64,000 nucleotides of DNA from Myxococcales bacterium (GTDB taxonomy: Bacteria; Myxococcota; Polyangia; Nannocystales; Nannocystaceae), in contig JAEUJW010000029.1 of the NCBI GenBank assembly GCA_016793465.1, positions 6,999 through 70,998 on the forward strand, in the 5' to 3' direction. Below, one piece after another: positions 24,010 through 33,614 of this stretch (positions are counted from its first letter, which is position 1; each line of letters opens with the position of its first letter). A model generated the notes under the pieces. It was not told the DNA's origin and ran no database searches. It worked only from the letters and a program-made list of their open reading frames with translations. A program made the position numbers and the translations under genes.

Positions 24010-25701
24010 TCACTCCGCCGGCTGGTCGCCGCGCTGGCCGGCCGCGTCCGCGGGCCGCTCGGGCGCGGCGGTCGGCGCCGCCGGGCAGGCGCCCGCGAGC
24101 AGGTCGATGGCCCACGCCGCGCCGTCGCGGACCTCGACGTTCGGGGCCGGCAGGCTGGCCAGCAGGACGTCCGCGGTCGACGCCAGAGTCGTCGCCGCCT
24201 CGTCGGCCGGCGGCGCGCCGCGGGTGACGCAGGCCCGCAGCTCCGGGGCCTCGCGGGCCGCCGCCAGCCCGCGCGCGAGCTGCTGCACGAACTCGACGGA
24301 GGGCCCGCCGGCGGGCGCCTCCCAGCTGCCGGTCGCGAGCGGCCGCGTGCGCACGCGGATCGCCTCGCCGAGCGCGGCGCGCAGGAAGTCGGCGAGCAGC
24401 GCCTCGGCGATCTCGCCGATCGCCGGGCCCTGGTGGTGGATCACGACCACGGTCGCCCCGTGCTCGTCGTACTCGAGCTGCCAGCGCCGCACCACGCCCG
24501 CGGCCGCCGGCCAGTGGGCGGCCAGCGCGTCGTCGATCGGCTGGCGCAGGCTCGACGGGCGCAGCGCCGGCGCGACCGGGGCCGGCACCGGCAGCGGGGC
24601 CGCGGCCGCGCTGGCGACCCGCCGCAGCGCCTGGTCGTCGGGCACGGCGGCGACGTCGACCACCGGCTCGAGGCCGGAGGCCGCGGCGACGCGGACCCGC
24701 AGCGCCTCCTCGACCGCGCGCGCGTCCTCGGGCGAGCCGATCAGCGCGAGGTGGATGCGCACCGTGTTGGGCTCGACCACCAGGGTCGTGCGCACCGAGC
24801 GGTCCTCGGGCGCGAGCTCGCGGAGGATCCGCGTGACCGCGTCGCGCACCTGGATCTTCCACGCGACCTCGCCGAGCGCGGCGCGCAGCGGCACGTAGAC
24901 GCTGGCGAGCAGCAGCGTCGGCAGGACGAGGCGCCACACCAGGCCGTAGCGCACCCCGAAGGCCGCGCTGACCCGCCGCGCGAAGCGGGCGCCGAGCCCG
25001 TCGACCGCGCCCTCCTCGACGACCACGTGGTTGAACCCGAGGGCCACGAACAGCAGCGTCGAGCAGAAGATGATCGCGCAGAAGTTGGCGGTGAACAGCA
25101 GCAGCGCGCCGCCGGAGATCGGCCACTGGTCGACGCCGATGCCGTAGCCGGCCACGCACAGCGGCGGCACCAGCGAGATGCCGATCGCCGTGCCCGCGGC
25201 CGTGCTGGTGGTGTCGGCGCTCTGGCGGGCGGTCGTGAAGCCGGCCGCGAGGGCGCAGAACGCCGCGACCACGAGGTCGAGCACGGTCGGGGAGGTGCGC
25301 GCCGCGATCTCGGTGGTGGTCTCGTGGAACGGCAGGGTGATGGTCAGCAGCGCCGCCATGCCGACCACCACGACGATGCTGGCGACGACCCGCAGCGCCG
25401 AGCGCAGGGTCAGCAGCGGCGCGCCGGCCGCGAGACCCATGCCGAGGCCGACGATCGGCGACATCAGCGGCGAGATCAGCATGGCGCCGATGACGATGCC
25501 GGTGCTGCTCAGCACCAGCCCGAGGGTTGCGATGCCGGTCGCCAGCACGATCTGCAGCCAGTAGCTGACGGCGTCGAGGCGGTGGCGCGCGAACATCTCG
25601 CGCACGATCGCCGAGCGCCCGTCGACCGGCACCCCGAGCCAGCGCGCCAGCACGTCCTGCAACGGGTGCTCCTTGCGGCGGGCGTCCGGCACGTCGGTCA
25701 T
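24010..25701 (-). CDS. DUF389 family membrane protein
   Basis: A 563-residue protein. Residues about 40-270 contain six or so transmembrane helices with the DUF389 signature: GLVLSSTGIVIGAMLISPLM, GMGLAAG, ADTTSTAAGTAIGISLVPPLCVAGYG. The C-terminal 280 residues are soluble, with mixed alpha/beta character and an Ala/Pro hinge. The biochemical role of DUF389 is unknown. Start ATG 25701 is chosen because a TAGGCT box lies 8 nt upstream; 23 further codons upstream look noncoding. Confidence 0.8.
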   Translation of the reverse strand: MTDVPDARRKEHPLQDVLARWLGVPVDGRSAIVREMFARHRLDAVSYWLQIVLATGIATLGLVLSSTGIVIGAMLISPLMSPIVGLGMGLAAGAPLLTLRSALRVVASIVVVVGMAALLTITLPFHETTTEIAARTSPTVLDLVVAAFCALAAGFTTARQSADTTSTAAGTAIGISLVPPLCVAGYGIGVDQWPISGGALLLFTANFCAIIFCSTLLFVALGFNHVVVEEGAVDGLGARFARRVSAAFGVRYGLVWRLVLPTLLLASVYVPLRAALGEVAWKIQVRDAVTRILRELAPEDRSVRTTLVVEPNTVRIHLALIGSPEDARAVEEALRVRVAAASGLEPVVDVAAVPDDQALRRVASAAAAPLPVPAPVAPALRPSSLRQPIDDALAAHWPAAAGVVRRWQLEYDEHGATVVVIHHQGPAIGEIAEALLADFLRAALGEAIRVRTRPLATGSWEAPAGGPSVEFVQQLARGLAAAREAPELRACVTRGAPPADEAATTLASTADVLLASLPAPNVEVRDGAAWAIDLLAGACPAAPTAAPERPADAAGQRGDQPAE

Positions 25702-25709
25702 GGCCGGCG

Positions 25710-25715
25710 AGCCTA
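25710..25715 (-). promoter_or_regulatory. -10-like box TAGGCT before the DUF389 gene
   Basis: On the minus strand TAGGCT is followed by 8 nt and the ATG at 25701. No ribosome-binding site is visible. Confidence 0.4.
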
Positions 25716-25783
25716 ACGCAGCGCGGCGGCCCGCTCCACCGCCGTCGTGCGCCCCGCGGACCCGCCACATCTGCGTGCCCGCG

Positions 25784-28234
25784 TCACGGGGGCCGGCGGC
25801 TGGCCGCGGGCGGGCTCGGGAGCTCGGCGGCGGTGAAGCGCGGGCCGGCGAGGATGCGCGCCAGCAGCTCGGCCTGGCGCGCCTCGCGGGCCACCAGGCG
25901 CTCGAGGGTCCACAGCAGCGCGAGCAGCTCGTCGCTCATCGCCGCGGTCCAGCGCGCGGGGCGGAGCGCGTCGAGCGGGGACGAGGCCCGGCCGCGCGGC
26001 GCCTGCATGCGGAAGCCGAGCCACGACGCGACGACGTGCAGGCCCGACACCGAGTAGGCGTGGACGTGCGCGTCGACCGGGGCGAAGCGGCCGTCGCCGA
26101 CGGCGAGCTCGCCGTCGACGTAATTAAAGCTCTGCGGATAGGCCTCGCCGACCGCGCGGGTGCAGCGGGCGCGGCCGGTGAGCGGGCCCCGCCCCGGGTC
26201 CATGCGCTCGCCGAACGTGTGAATGGTCAATAATTCGCGGCCGAGGGCGACGGCGGCGGCGAACAGCCGCGGGTCGCGGGAGAGCGGCACGCGCGGGCCG
26301 GGCTCGCGCAGCGTCGCGGTGTAGGCCGGGTGGGCCGCGCAGGCCAGCACGTAGGCGCACAGGTCGTCGGCGTCGACGGCGTGCCCGTAGGCGCGGGCGA
26401 GCAGGTCGAGCAGGCCGGGCGTGACGTTGGGCTCGCGCCCGGCGGCGTCGCGGTAGAGCGGCAGCACGTCGGCGCCGCCGCGGCCCGAGTAGTGGTGGAG
26501 GTCGGGCACCGCGGCGGCGGCGACGATCGCCGGCCCCGACGACGGCGTGTCGGACAGCAGCGTGGTCAGGAAGACCTGGCGGTCGCCGGCGGTCGCCCAC
26601 AGCGGCGGGCGCAGGAAGTCGCCGAGGCGGGCGTCGGCGAGGCACCAGCGGCGGTCGAACGATCGGAAGGCGTAGCGGGCGATCGGCGGGGGCGGAGCGT
26701 CGACCGGCAGCGCGGCGATCGGTCGGGGCGGAGCGTCGAGCGGCGCGGCGGTCGACGTCGTCGGCGCCCGCGGCAGCGGCGGCGCGGCGCGGTCGACGGT
26801 GCGGTCGCGGGTCTCGCGGAGCGCGGCCGCGCGGTCGGGCGCGGCGAGCAGGGCCCGCCAGCGGCGCTCGAGCAATTCGCGGGTCTCGCCGACCGGCCAC
26901 GTGCGCTTGAACTGGGCGCCCGAGTGCTGCCAGGGGAACAGGTCGGTCAACCGCGGGTCGGCGGTCCGCCCGGCGGACGCGACCATCACGTCGGGGTCGT
27001 CCACGCGGGTCCACGGCAGGTCGGCGAACGTCCGCACGCCCGCGAGAGCTGTTAATTTCTCGCGGCCGTCGAGCTCGTCGCCGAGGCGCGTGTAGTGCAC
27101 GCGCGCCGCCGCCGCGGGCCGTCCGCCGCGCACCGCCAGGCCGACGCACACGGGGATCCGCACATTTTTAAAAATGTTGGCGGAGCGGCGCGAGCCGAGC
27201 GCGTCGCCGCCGAGGTCGATGATATGCAGCTCGTCGACGAGGCCGCGGACGCGGCCGCGCATATGCTCGAAGGCGGGGCCGCGCAGCCAGCTGGCGGCGG
27301 TCACGAAGCAGACGACGGCGGGCGCGCGGCGCCGTTCGAACGCGGCGGCGAGGGCCCAGCGCCAGAAGTACACGTAGTCGTTGTAGAGATTCTTGGCGTG
27401 GATGCCGGCGCCGGCGGGCGGGAGGAAGCCGGCGAGCAGGTGCTCCGCCGATCCTCGGGGCGCGTGGCGGCTGTACGGCGGGTTGCCGAGCACGACGAGC
27501 GGGGCCTGCTCGGGGTGTGTACATATTGAACGCAGGGTGTCGCGGCAGTCGACCCGCGGGTCGGGCAGGCCGGCGGCGGCGAGCTGGCCGTGGGCGACGA
27601 TCGCGGGCCCGGGCAGCAGCTCGTGGGCGTGGAGGTTGCGCGCGAGCGCCGGCAGGGCCGCGGGTCCGAGGCGCGCGCGGACGCGGGCGACGACGGCGTG
27701 GGGATAGACGCCGGTGCCGCAGGCGGGGTCGACGATCGCCAGGTCGGGCGCGGTCCAGTCGAGGCCGAGCCGCTGCAGGGCCTCCTCGACGAGCGCGACC
27801 TGGGCGGCGACCAGCTCGACCGGCGTGTAATAGGCGCCGACGGCCTCGCGGGTGTCGGCGTCGCAGGCGGCCAGCAGGTGCTCGAACAGGTGGAAGCCGG
27901 GCTCGGCGGCGTCGTGCTCGGGCAGCTCGGCGGCGCGGCGCAGGAGCGCGGCGGACTCGGCGGGCCGGGCGGCGCGCGCGTCGGCGAGGGCCGCGGCGAG
28001 CCAGCCGGCGGGGTCGCGGCGGCGGGCGACGAGCGCCGCGTGGCCGGCGGCGAGCGCCAGGCCGCGGGCCAGGCTCGCGTCGTCGTGCCGCGCTCCGAGG
28101 CGCGCGCGCCACCTGTGCATCAGCTCCGGCGATCCCTCGCCGAGGGCCCGCTCGAGCGCGCGGCAGGCGGGGGCGATCGCGGCGGCGAGGGCCTCGGGGG
28201 TAGGCCGGCGGTGGGGCTGTGCGCGCGTGGCCAT
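25784..28234 (-). CDS. stand-alone type ISP-like adenine-specific DNA methyltransferase
   Basis: An 816-residue N6-adenine methyltransferase. The methylase core has YYTP (135-138), SAM motif DPACGTG (169-175) and catalytic NPPY (251-254). The C-terminal half (from FPWQH, then FRSFDRRWCLAD, GRGGADVLPLYRD, YSVSGLHVVASWLGFR) matches the target-recognition part of single-chain type ISP enzymes such as LlaGI/LlaBIII as I remember it. The nuclease and helicase halves that make those proteins about twice as long are absent, and no such gene is adjacent. It may be an orphan methylase or the modification part of a dispersed defence system. Several AT-rich codon clusters interrupt its GC-rich codon use. 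Confidence 0.85.
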   Translation of the reverse strand: MATRAQPHRRPTPEALAAAIAPACRALERALGEGSPELMHRWRARLGARHDDASLARGLALAAGHAALVARRRDPAGWLAAALADARAARPAESAALLRRAAELPEHDAAEPGFHLFEHLLAACDADTREAVGAYYTPVELVAAQVALVEEALQRLGLDWTAPDLAIVDPACGTGVYPHAVVARVRARLGPAALPALARNLHAHELLPGPAIVAHGQLAAAGLPDPRVDCRDTLRSICTHPEQAPLVVLGNPPYSRHAPRGSAEHLLAGFLPPAGAGIHAKNLYNDYVYFWRWALAAAFERRRAPAVVCFVTAASWLRGPAFEHMRGRVRGLVDELHIIDLGGDALGSRRSANIFKNVRIPVCVGLAVRGGRPAAAARVHYTRLGDELDGREKLTALAGVRTFADLPWTRVDDPDVMVASAGRTADPRLTDLFPWQHSGAQFKRTWPVGETRELLERRWRALLAAPDRAAALRETRDRTVDRAAPPLPRAPTTSTAAPLDAPPRPIAALPVDAPPPPIARYAFRSFDRRWCLADARLGDFLRPPLWATAGDRQVFLTTLLSDTPSSGPAIVAAAAVPDLHHYSGRGGADVLPLYRDAAGREPNVTPGLLDLLARAYGHAVDADDLCAYVLACAAHPAYTATLREPGPRVPLSRDPRLFAAAVALGRELLTIHTFGERMDPGRGPLTGRARCTRAVGEAYPQSFNYVDGELAVGDGRFAPVDAHVHAYSVSGLHVVASWLGFRMQAPRGRASSPLDALRPARWTAAMSDELLALLWTLERLVAREARQAELLARILAGPRFTAAELPSPPAASRRPP

Positions 28235-28311
28235 GCGATCGACCTCGAGTCAGCCGGCGCCGCGAGCGTACGCGCGGGGCGCCCGGGCCGGCCGCGGCCG
28301 ACGCCGCGCCG

Positions 28312-29826
28312 TCAGCCGGCGATGTGGCGCAGCGCGCGTTGCCACGGGACGACCTCGGCCTTGAAGCGGTCGAGCGCCTTGTCGGTGAGGGGCGCGCCGA
28401 GCACGGGCGGGCGCTGGTCGTCGCTGCGGACGATCGAGAGGGGGTCGAGCATGGTGGTCTCGCCGCCGTGCTCGCGGCGCAGCTCGAGGCGCACGCGGTC
28501 GGTCGCGGTCTTGCCGGTGTGGCCGGCGAGCCCGAGGACCTGGCCCTGGCGGACCTCGCTGCCGGGGCGCAGGTCGCCGACGACGCGGTGGAGGTGGGCG
28601 TAGCGGGCGACCACGCCGTCGGCGAGCTCGACCTCGACCACGCGGCCGGCGGCGTCTGTCTCTTCGACCAGGCGCACCGCGCCGTCGCCGAGCGCCACCA
28701 CCGGCGCGCCCTCGGGGCGGCGGTACAGCGCGCCGGCCTTGCCGGCCACGATCTCGACCGACGGCGGCATCATGGCCCGCGCCTCGTGGGCGATCGGGTG
28801 GAAGCGGACCGGCGTGCGCAGCATGCTGCGGCGCTGCGGGCGGCCCTCGGCGTCGTAGAGCGCGGCGACGCGGGTGCCGGCCGGCTGGTGGCGGAAGTAG
28901 GTGAAGCGGCCGGCGGCGCCGCGGAAGCGGACCGCCACCAGCGCGCCGTAGCGGTGGAAGTGCTGGCCGAGCGAGCGGCGCTCGACCAGCACCTCGATCT
29001 TGTCGCGCGGCTCGGCCTCGACGACGAGGTCGACGTCGAAGGCGAGGGCCTCGGCGATCAGGTCGGCGAGCTCGGGGCGCTCGCCGGTGCCGGTGACCGC
29101 GCGCACGAGGTCGGCGTCGTCGCCGAGCTCGATGCGCACGGCGGCGATGTCGCTGACCGGCGGGTGCTGCAGGGTGCGCACGCGCAGGCCGGCGCCGTCG
29201 CGGCAGGCCTGCACGAGGCGGCCCTCGGCCTGCTCGAGCTCGAGCGCCAGCACGCCGCCGTCGCGGTCCATGGCCACCCGCACCGCGCTGTTGGAGCCGA
29301 CCAGCAGGCCGAGGTCGAGGCTCGGGCGGATCGCCGCCTCGAGCGCGTCGATGTCGGGGCCGGCCGCGCCGAGCTCGATGAGCGCGAGCCGCAGCGTGCG
29401 CCCGGCGGCCAGGGTGGTGCTCGCGTGGACGGCGTCGTGCAGGCCGTCGAACACGCGCACCGGGTCGCCGCCGCAGGTCACCGCGCGCGGGTCGGCCAGC
29501 GACCCCAGCGCGCCGGCGGGGCCGTCGTCGCCGGCGATCACCGCCGGCCGCGGGGCGCCGAGCTCGAGCAGCGAGCTGCCCTCGCGCCACATGAACACGT
29601 AGGCGTTGACGAGCGCCAGCAGGGTCAGCAGGAGGATGGTCCGGTTGCGGACCTTGCGGTCCATCGGGTGGACCGGGGCCCGCCGCGCGGGGCCGCGGCC
29701 GGCGACCACCCGGCGGTTGGCCGCGCGCTTGACCGGCCGCTGGACGTAGGTCTCGGCGGCGGCGGCGATGGCGGCCTGGGCGGCGCGTCGCGCGGGCCTG
29801 GCGCGCGGGGTGGGACGCTTGCGCAC
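28312..29826 (-). CDS. membrane-anchored M23/LytM-like protein, probably inactive
   Basis: A 504-residue protein with a basic N-terminal tail, one transmembrane helix (about 63-79), a periplasmic region of unknown fold, and a C-terminal M23-like domain (VVARYAHLHRVVGDLRPGSEVRQGQVLGLAGHTG). Active M23 enzymes bind zinc through HxxxD and HxH; here those positions read MMPPSVEI and DRVRLEL, so the ligands appear lost. It may regulate other amidases or bind peptidoglycan, as EnvC/NlpD do (inference). Start GTG 29826 is uncertain; an internal ATG just before the transmembrane helix is possible. Confidence 0.75.
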   Translation of the reverse strand: MRKRPTPRARPARRAAQAAIAAAAETYVQRPVKRAANRRVVAGRGPARRAPVHPMDRKVRNRTILLLTLLALVNAYVFMWREGSSLLELGAPRPAVIAGDDGPAGALGSLADPRAVTCGGDPVRVFDGLHDAVHASTTLAAGRTLRLALIELGAAGPDIDALEAAIRPSLDLGLLVGSNSAVRVAMDRDGGVLALELEQAEGRLVQACRDGAGLRVRTLQHPPVSDIAAVRIELGDDADLVRAVTGTGERPELADLIAEALAFDVDLVVEAEPRDKIEVLVERRSLGQHFHRYGALVAVRFRGAAGRFTYFRHQPAGTRVAALYDAEGRPQRRSMLRTPVRFHPIAHEARAMMPPSVEIVAGKAGALYRRPEGAPVVALGDGAVRLVEETDAAGRVVEVELADGVVARYAHLHRVVGDLRPGSEVRQGQVLGLAGHTGKTATDRVRLELRREHGGETTMLDPLSIVRSDDQRPPVLGAPLTDKALDRFKAEVVPWQRALRHIAG

Positions 29827-29965
29827 GGTCGAATGCGGCTAGCAGATCGCGGGACGGCGCGGCAAGTTTCGCGAGTTTCCCCCAGGGGCGCGGCAGGCCG
29901 TGCGTGTCCTTCGGGACAGGTCGCGCGCGGTCCGTGGCGAGCCCACGCGCCGGGCTGAAAACCTG

Positions 29966-29971
29966 TACAGT
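29966..29971 (+). promoter_or_regulatory. -10-like box TACAGT before the HEAT-repeat gene
   Basis: TACAGT is followed by 7 nt and the ATG at 29979; no Shine-Dalgarno sequence is seen. Confidence 0.4.
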
Positions 29972-29978
29972 CGCCGAC

Positions 29979-31082
29979 ATGCACGGGCTGCGCGCGTCGC
30001 CGGTGGGCCGGGTGCTCGTGCTGCTGCGCGAGGTGTTCGGCCGCGAGGCGGAGCGGGCGGCCGGCGAGATCGACGCGATCCTGCGGCGCAGCCGCGTCCG
30101 CGTGGTCGCGGCGCTCGACCGGGCGGTCCGCGACGCGGACACGCAGGCGGCGCTCGGGCAAGGGTTCGTCGACGTGCAGCCGTGGCAGCTGGCCCGCCTC
30201 GACCGCCTCGGCGAGCCGGCCGGGGCGGTGCTCGGGGTGCTCAGCCTGGTCCGCGACGGCCACACCCGCGAGGCCGCGGTGCTGCGCCTGCAGCCGCGGT
30301 TCGACCGCCTGGCGACGGCGTTCCTGATCAACCGCGTCAACGACTACGTGCGCCCGGTCGCCGAGCTGGCGTGGGGCGCCCTGACGCGACGGCTGGTCCC
30401 GCGGCACGCGGGCCTGGTGATCGCCTGCCTGCCGCTGGTCGACCGCATGGCCGAGTGGACGCGGGCCGCCGGGTGCGTCGCCGAGGTCCACGCGTTCGTG
30501 CGCTCGGGCCACCCCGAGGTCCGCGCCGCGCTGTGGGCCGGGCTGCAGGCAGGCGACCCCGAGGTGGTCGTCAGCGCCGCCTGGCACCTCGCCGTCGTGC
30601 ACCGCGGCGGCCCCGAGATCGAGGCCGTGCTGGCGGCGGCGCTGACCGTCCGCGAGCCGCGGGTCCGCCGCTGGGCCGCGGCCCTCGCCACCGACGTCGA
30701 GTGGACCCCGCCGGCCGTGTTCCGGGCCCTGGCCGCGCGGCTGGCCGGCGACCGCACGCCGGGGATCCGCGCGATCGGCGTGCGCGGCCTGGCCCGGCTC
30801 GGCGACCGCGACGGCCTCGTGCGGGCCGCGTTCGACACCAACGCCGAGGTCCGACACCAGGCCCGCGTCGCCGTGGCCGCCGCCTTCACCCCGCCCGACT
30901 ACCGCGGCGAGGCCCTGCGCACGCTGGCCGAACAGCCCGACCGCGGCCGCGTGCTCGCGGCCCTGGCTTTGCTCTCGGAGTTCGGGCGCTCCGAGGACGC
31001 CGCGCTGGTCGAGCGCTTCCTGGACGACCCGCGGGCGGCGGTCGCCCGCGAGGCCCGGCGCACGCGGGCCCGCCTGCCGTGA
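29979..31082 (+). CDS. HEAT-repeat protein
   Basis: A 367-residue cytoplasmic protein made of repeated paired helices with the HEAT/armadillo pattern (for example SGHPEVRAALWAGLQAGDPEVVVSAAWHLA split over two helices, then VRRWAAALA and GIRAIGVRGLARLGD). Such solenoids bind other proteins; no catalytic motif is seen. The start ATG 29979 is favoured by the -10 box 7 nt upstream. It is divergent from the M23-like gene, with about 150 bp between them. Confidence 0.75.
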   Translation: MHGLRASPVGRVLVLLREVFGREAERAAGEIDAILRRSRVRVVAALDRAVRDADTQAALGQGFVDVQPWQLARLDRLGEPAGAVLGVLSLVRDGHTREAAVLRLQPRFDRLATAFLINRVNDYVRPVAELAWGALTRRLVPRHAGLVIACLPLVDRMAEWTRAAGCVAEVHAFVRSGHPEVRAALWAGLQAGDPEVVVSAAWHLAVVHRGGPEIEAVLAAALTVREPRVRRWAAALATDVEWTPPAVFRALAARLAGDRTPGIRAIGVRGLARLGDRDGLVRAAFDTNAEVRHQARVAVAAAFTPPDYRGEALRTLAEQPDRGRVLAALALLSEFGRSEDAALVERFLDDPRAAVAREARRTRARLP

Positions 31083-31196
31083 CTCCGCGGCTGTCCCGAG
31101 GGACATACGACGCGGTCGGACGTCTGCGCCGCGCGTGAGGCACCTGACGGCTCGCGGGCCGGCGCCGTGTTGACGCGTGTGGCCGACCTGTAGAGC

Positions 31197-32402
31197 ATGC
31201 GCGCCATGTCCTGCCGGTGGCTCGGGCCCTGTGTGGCCGTCCTCGCTGGGCTCGCGGGTTGCGGCGGCGACAAGCCGGCGCTGACCACGGGGCTCACCAA
31301 CGAAACCTCTCAACTCACCTTCCCCTCGGGTCCGGACTCGTCGAACGACGAGGAAGAAGGCGGCAGCGAGCCCGCCACCGGCGAGACGAGCGGTCCCGGC
31401 ACCTCGGGCGTCGACACCAGCGGAGACCCGCCGGTCACCACCGGCCCGGGCGAGACCACCGACGCGAGCGCCAGCAGCCCGCCCGACACCAGCAGCCCGC
31501 CCGACACCAGCAGCCCGCCCGACACCAGCAGCCCGCCCCCGCCCGAGTGCGGCGACGGCCTCGCCGAGGGCGAGGAGCAGTGCGACGACGGCAACGGCAG
31601 CGACGTCGACGACTGCCTCAGCGACTGCACCCTGCCCTACTGCGGCGACGGCCACGTGTGGGAGGGCGTCGAGGCCTGCGACGACGGCAACGACAACGAC
31701 GACGACGGCTGCAGCAACAGCTGCGCCCCGGCGAGCTGCGGCGACGGCGTGGTCCAGGACGGCGAGGACTGCGACGACGGCGACAACAGCAACACCGACG
31801 ACTGCCTCAACGCCTGCGTGTACGCCGGCTGCGGCGACGGCTACGTGTGGTCGGGCGAGGAGGAGTGCGACGACGGCAACGCCGTCGACGGCGACGGCTG
31901 CGAGAGCGACTGCACCGACTCGCCGCAGCAGGGCAAGTACACCGCGCTCGGCCCGCAGACCAACGTGCCGGTGGCCAGCGTGACCGGCTGGACGACCTGC
32001 TTCAACCAGACCTACGAGAAGACCACGCCGACGCTGGCGACGATCCTCGCGCAGTGCAACAAGCCGAACCTCATGCTCGCGTGCCGCAAGGTCGGGTCGA
32101 GCACCTACACCCTGCTGGCCCACGCGCCCCGCACCTCGGTCATTAAAGACACCGGCGGCAGCAACACCCCGACCAGCGCCAACGGCACCGGCTGGTACTA
32201 CTACGGCGAGTACTCGTGGGGCTTCGCCAAGCTGGGCGACCCGATCTCGCTCAACACCTGCGACCAGGCCCTCGACAACCCCGGCCTGCGCCTGTGCTGG
32301 CACGCCCAGGGCGGCAGCATCCAGGGCGGCTACCGCTGCGGCGCCAGCGAGTACCTCAACGAGGACGCGACCTGGGAGCGCCTCGTGCTCCACGCCGACT
32401 GA
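31197..32402 (+). CDS. DUF4215 Cys-rich surface lipoprotein
   Basis: A 401-residue lipoprotein: signal ending GLAGC (Cys22), a Ser/Thr/Gly/Pro-rich linker (about 25-115) with SSPPDT repeats, then four DUF4215 repeats of the form CGDGxxxxxExCDDGNxxxxDxCxxxC (about 118-240). The C-terminal 160 residues (from YTALGPQTN) form a separate unknown domain with paired Cys. Probably displayed on the outer membrane; ligand unknown. ATG 31197 and 31206 are both possible starts. Confidence 0.8.
   Translation: MRAMSCRWLGPCVAVLAGLAGCGGDKPALTTGLTNETSQLTFPSGPDSSNDEEEGGSEPATGETSGPGTSGVDTSGDPPVTTGPGETTDASASSPPDTSSPPDTSSPPDTSSPPPPECGDGLAEGEEQCDDGNGSDVDDCLSDCTLPYCGDGHVWEGVEACDDGNDNDDDGCSNSCAPASCGDGVVQDGEDCDDGDNSNTDDCLNACVYAGCGDGYVWSGEEECDDGNAVDGDGCESDCTDSPQQGKYTALGPQTNVPVASVTGWTTCFNQTYEKTTPTLATILAQCNKPNLMLACRKVGSSTYTLLAHAPRTSVIKDTGGSNTPTSANGTGWYYYGEYSWGFAKLGDPISLNTCDQALDNPGLRLCWHAQGGSIQGGYRCGASEYLNEDATWERLVLHAD
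31472..31537 (+). repeat. 18-bp tandem repeats coding SSPPDT
   Basis: Three full copies and one partial copy of an 18-bp unit starting CAGCAGCCCG lie in the linker of the DUF4215 lipoprotein. Copy-number change would alter linker length in frame. Confidence 0.9.
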
Positions 32403-32408
32403 GCGCCC

Positions 32409-32428
32409 GGCGTCGCCAGCGCGACGCC
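32409..32428 (+). terminator. hairpin after the DUF4215 lipoprotein gene
   Basis: GGCGTCGC (32409-32416) and GCGACGCC (32421-32428) form a perfect 8-bp stem with a 4-nt loop, 6 nt after the stop. Confidence 0.5.
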
Positions 32429-32500
32429 GCCGCCATGCGGCCACAAGACACTGGTCATCGACAATCAATGCTTCGTCACGCGTACGCCGGGCCGGTGTTC

Positions 32501-32525
32501 TGAACGTCAAACATGCTGACGTTCA
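32501..32525 (-). terminator. hairpin overlapping the stop of the HEVVH lipoprotein gene
   Basis: TGAACGTCA and TGACGTTCA form a perfect 9-bp stem with a 7-nt loop. On the minus strand the first TGA of the stem is the stop codon itself. Confidence 0.5.
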
Positions 32526-33614
32526 AGGCACCGTCGGCTCCAGCGTAACTGTCACCATCGTCGACAAGGACGACGGCGCCACGATCCGCACGAAGTGCTG
32601 CCCGGCTTCCAGGGTCGTGCTTACGGGCGTTCCCGGCCTCGCGCCCACATCCACCCTCGTCCACGGGCATCCACCGCAGGCCCCAATCTGTATGCCCACT
32701 TCTCCATCACCCAACACCCGCAGCGTGTAGGCGCCGGCGGTCACGTCAGTGACCACCGAGCGGACCATGTAGTCTGCCCCCTCAGCTTTATCAATCCCTC
32801 CCGCGACCTCCGCCTCGCCACAATCCATCATCGCCTCGAACTCCCACACCCCCCCCGACCACGGAACACTCGGCATTGCGCAATCATAGGGTCGCACCGC
32901 GAACTCGTCCCCGTCGCACGGCGCTCCGGCCATGAAAAGCTCCGCTTCGGCGTCAAGTTCGGTCCCATATATTTTACGGAATGTCGCCCGCATCTCGAAC
33001 ACCGGCGACGCCGAGGTCGCTCGGGCCAGCGCCACAAAAGACTCCGGTCCGTGCCGCGCAAGCAAGAACGCGACGAACGACGCCGGGAGCCCGTAACCGC
33101 TCGCGTAGGACCAATCGTCGAGTAAAGGCCGCGGATCCGGGAGTCTCTCCCCCTCCGCGCGGATGAGGTAACGAGGACCCAGCCCGAACCGACCGAGCGG
33201 GTCGTACGCCTCCGCGAGCCCCTCGCGTAAGAAGGGCTGCACGTTCATGGCGTTCGCCGACCCGATCGCGTGCACGACCTCGTGCAACAACAAGGGATCC
33301 TCCGCGTAGGCCACTCGGCCGACCGCGCATCCATAAGCCTCCGCCGCGCATGAACGCCGGACACTGTCCGCGTCGATCCATTTATAGGTCACTCGACTCG
33401 GTACGTCTAGACCGAGCTCCATCGCGAGGAAGGGGACGAAGTCGTCGACGTACGCAGGCGTCCGACCGCAAACCGTCATCGCCTCATCGTGTACGTAGCG
33501 GACGAACTCCCCGTCCACGCGCTCGCGACCGCAACTCGAGGCCGCGAGCGCCGCCAGGACGACCAGCCTGGCCGCGCAGACCCCCCGCTTACGGCTGTGT
33601 GTCGGCACCCGCAT
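32523..33614 (-). CDS. lipoprotein with gluzincin-like HEVVH site
   Basis: A 363-residue predicted lipoprotein (LAASSC, Cys28). HEVVH at 111-115 followed by EGLAEAY (from 131) is the HExxH...E zinc-site pattern of gluzincin peptidases, so it may be a small cell-surface metallopeptidase. The last 130 residues look like a beta-rich pre-peptidase C-terminal-type domain (YTLRVLGDGEVGIQI). Codon use is clearly less G+C-rich than the neighbours. Its ATG overlaps the TGA of the upstream gene (TGATG), so it is co-translated with the split gene. Confidence 0.7.
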   Translation of the reverse strand: MRVPTHSRKRGVCAARLVVLAALAASSCGRERVDGEFVRYVHDEAMTVCGRTPAYVDDFVPFLAMELGLDVPSRVTYKWIDADSVRRSCAAEAYGCAVGRVAYAEDPLLLHEVVHAIGSANAMNVQPFLREGLAEAYDPLGRFGLGPRYLIRAEGERLPDPRPLLDDWSYASGYGLPASFVAFLLARHGPESFVALARATSASPVFEMRATFRKIYGTELDAEAELFMAGAPCDGDEFAVRPYDCAMPSVPWSGGVWEFEAMMDCGEAEVAGGIDKAEGADYMVRSVVTDVTAGAYTLRVLGDGEVGIQIGACGGCPWTRVDVGARPGTPVSTTLEAGQHFVRIVAPSSLSTMVTVTLEPTVP

